The translations under genes and the position numbers were made by a program. 58,000 nt of DNA from positions 38,039,098 to 38,097,097 of the forward strand of contig CM043962.1 of NCBI GenBank assembly GCA_014529385.2, read 5' to 3'. Under the pieces are notes generated by a model. That model was not told where the DNA came from. It saw nothing but the letters and a program-made list of their open reading frames with translations, and did not search any database. Below, one piece after another: positions 56,061-58,000 of this stretch. Origin of the DNA: Adiantum capillus-veneris (Eukaryota > Streptophyta > Polypodiopsida > Polypodiales > Pteridaceae). Each line of letters starts with the position of its first letter. Positions within the stretch are counted from its first letter, which is position 1.

Positions 56061-56460
56061 ACTTTCACTAAGTGAGAATGGTCCACAAAATGAGTGTGTA
56101 TGTGGTGTGTATCTTCCTAGCACCCCCATTGCTTGCTTGGGGCGAGTTGCAACTTTTCCACATGCTGCAAGCTCATTGGACCCCTCTCTCCCTAGCCAAT
56201 CACATGCAACATGCACTCAAGTACATGGATAGTCTTTTGACAAGTGTCCTCCTTACCCCTTAGAGAGAGAGAGAGAGAGAGCTTGAAAATATCTAGATAT
56301 TTGTTGGATGGAACTAGAAGCTCATTGGACCCCTCATTAGCCCAACCAATAGCATTCAAGCACACCATGTGGTTAAGCTTAGTGAGAGTCTTACATGTGT
56401 CCCCATGTGCCTTTTTAGAAAAGGGGTGCCCTTTGGGTCAAAGATTCCCCTAACTTTGGG
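56061..56460. other. No gene recognised
   Basis: Unique-looking AT-rich DNA with a short (GA)n at 56262-56281. Two weakly similar segments (56160-56200 and 56320-56360) share CTCATTGGACCCCTC. Confidence 0.4.
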
Positions 56461-56465
56461 ACTTT

Positions 56466-56580
56466 CATGCATAGGAAGCTTCTCAAGCAACTTCCTCGTT
56501 AAGTTTGTAGGGTCTCTTTTTTACTCAAGCACCTTACCCCCCATGCATAGGAAGCTTCTCAAGCACCTTCCTCATTAAGT
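56466..56580 (+). repeat. 75-bp tandem duplication
   Basis: CATGCATAGGAAGCTTCTCA at 56467 and 56543, each followed by AGCA(A/C)CTTCCTC(G/A)TTAAGT. Confidence 0.75.
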
Positions 56581-56636
56581 ATGACAAGTACCTCAAGTAA
56601 CTTAGTCATCAAGCATGACAAGCACCTTAGGTGGAG

Positions 56637-56793
56637 TTCCCACCTCAAGCTCAGCCCTATCTTGCCTAAGGTCAAAGGCAAGTTTAGGTCGGGTTCCCAC
56701 CTCAAGCTCAGCCTTAGCTTGCCTAAGGTCAAAGGTAAGTTTAGGTTGGGTTCCCACCTCAAGCTCAGCCCTAGATTGCCTAAGGTCAAAGGA
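56637..56793 (+). repeat. 57-bp minisatellite, 2.8 copies
   Basis: Units begin TTCCCACCTCAAGCTCAGCC at 56637, 56694 and 56751, exactly 57 bp apart, a multiple of 3. Open frames persist through the array on both strands (minus 56559-56810 reads a 19-residue repeat with LPLTLGK and LSLRWEP), most likely a by-product of the period. Confidence 0.85.
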
Positions 56794-56869
56794 ATTTTAA
56801 CACTAACCATTGGAGGTATGTAATGAAGCTAACCTAAGGTCTTTTAAGCTCCATTAGATGCACATTTCT

Positions 56870-57050
56870 CTCTGATAGACTACCTCCTTTTGGACCCCTA
56901 TTGACATGTAACCATCTCTCCTCTTGGTCCCCTACTGAGGTAAGTCTAGAAGCACTTATTGCATGTTGCTCTTTGATAGACCATCTCCTTTTGGACCCCT
57001 ATTGAGATGCAACCATCTCTCCTTTTGGTCCCGTATTGAGATAGGTCTAG
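56870..57050 (+). repeat. 101-bp tandem duplication
   Basis: TGATAGAC, CTCCTTTTGGACCCCTATTG, AACCATCTCTCC, TTGGTCCC and AGGTCTAGAAGC blocks occur twice, starting near 56873 and 56974. Confidence 0.8.
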
Positions 57051-57157
57051 AAGCCTATGTCTCTATTCTAACTCTTGTTCCCGTTTATTCTCCCACATTA
57101 AATGATCAGTTTAATATGAGAAAATCATTTGGTAAAGTTAGATATTATATTTTATAA

Positions 57158-58000
57158 CACCACCTTTGTCTTGAAATCATAGTCGTCCTCGACTATGAGG
57201 TAGAGAAGTTAAAGCCTAGTCATTAGTCCATGTTTCTTAGCGGGTAGAGGATCCCTTTTTACCCTACGACATCATTTCAAGATGGATGACTAGTCCATTT
57301 GGTGCTTGGGAGACGTAGCTGCCGCAAGCATGTCTGCTCTTTAGTCCATATCATACTTCCAAAGTAGAGTGACAAGTTCTACTTGGTGTTTGGGAGACGT
57401 GATCACCAGAAACATGATTCTAAGCATGCATACTATTTAAATTTGTGCACAATAAAAAGAGAACTAGTCTTATAAGACAAAAACATTTTTCATTTAATAT
57501 GCATTTTCGTATGCTTACTCTAGTGCAGCATTGTAAGCATTGACAAGGCTCATATTATCCTTAAGCTAGGTTCCTTGCATCCATTTAGCATCTTTAAAAG
57601 GATAATTCTTTAACTTATTAAGATATCGTCAGATAATCTTACCGTTTCTTAATACCTTGTCTTCATGTCATAGGATGGACTTAGATTAAAGTACTTCTTC
57701 TTGATCTTCGATTTTTGGAGGTTCTGCAACTATTGCTTCTTTTGATGGCGCTCCTTTGTAAGGCTTACGTAGGCTCTCATGGAAAGCATTGTGTATGAGC
57801 CAATGGTTGGGCAACTTTAATTCATAAGCCATCTCATTGATTGGCTTAAGAATTTAAAAAGGACCATAGTATCTTTTTGCTAGTTTAGCATAATACTCTT
57901 GGTGGCCCGAAGTATTCTTGCCCGTAGTATGTCTTGGATGAGCCTTGAGAAACTTTAGCAAGACCCAATCATTTTTCTTAAAGGCTAAGGCTCTTCTATG
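57158..58000 (-). pseudogene. pol: 3' part of a second chromovirus, runs off the window
   Basis: Minus-strand reading from the edge gives an integrase tail (KKNDWVLLKF, YYAKLAKRYYGPF), a one-base loss near 57857, then the LPNHWLIHNAFHESL linker, a TAA near 57680, and a chromodomain core (KLKNYPFKDAKWMQ near 57590) bearing further stops. The sequence TTTCAAGACAAAGGTGGTG (complement of about 57158-57176) is a possible purine tract. The LTR that would follow is not defined. Confidence 0.8.

Overview
The window looks like transposon-rich, gene-poor chromatin from a large plant genome. The grounds are plant-type LTR retrotransposons of both superfamilies (Ty3 chromoviruses with chromodomains, Ty1/copia elements with iMet-type primer sites), a long LINE, and many long (CT/GA)n and (GT/CA)n microsatellites. 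The LINE and chromovirus style fits a fern or another non-flowering land plant, but that is a guess. No intact host gene was found. No rRNA, convincing tRNA, CRISPR or bacterial-type operon was seen.

Layout. 1-8.4 kb is a pile of Ty3-type LTRs: a 3' LTR (395-1038), a solo LTR nested inside an older LTR with a GCCAA target duplication (1959-2569), a 1,479-bp solo LTR flanked by TTCAGC (3651-5129), and a pol-less element (6201-8432) carrying two sets of tandem repeats. 8.6-16.0 kb is a minus-strand chromovirus whose two LTRs belong to different families (565 bp and 1,479 bp). It has lost the catalytic part of reverse transcriptase and has a damaged integrase. 16.0-22.6 kb holds two copies of one copia family lying tail to tail around a single LTR, a large potential hairpin. 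22.6-39.6 kb is mostly unassignable AT-rich DNA. It contains a few exon-like ORFs near 23.1-24.2 kb, tandem repeats with tRNA-like boxes (25.1-25.65 kb), relics of copia and LINE elements (33.5-34.6 kb), and a 1.32-kb element with inverted termini flanked by TTAA (37407-38727).

40.2-45.8 kb combines a LINE with an uninterrupted 929-codon ORF, a GA-rich minisatellite and a dense microsatellite cluster ending in a strong imperfect hairpin (45362-45557). 45.9-55.5 kb is another member of the same copia family, split by a structurally complete copia element of a second family (48466-53998) with 192-bp LTRs, target duplication TTATG and a decayed gag-pol. 55.5-56.05 kb is a fragment related to the second family. 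The right end has short minisatellites and the 3' part of another minus-strand chromovirus that runs off the window.

The elements do not form a pathway. What can be read is a history of insertion, solo-LTR formation, inter-element recombination and decay, with stop codons that are often TAG where related elements have CAG. I see no clear new enzymatic or defence system. The observations most worth testing are the GA-flanked hairpin, the 1.32-kb TIR element with a covarying subterminal motif, the tail-to-tail copia pair, the mismatched-LTR chromovirus, and the shared LINE 3' module beside (CT)n tracts.
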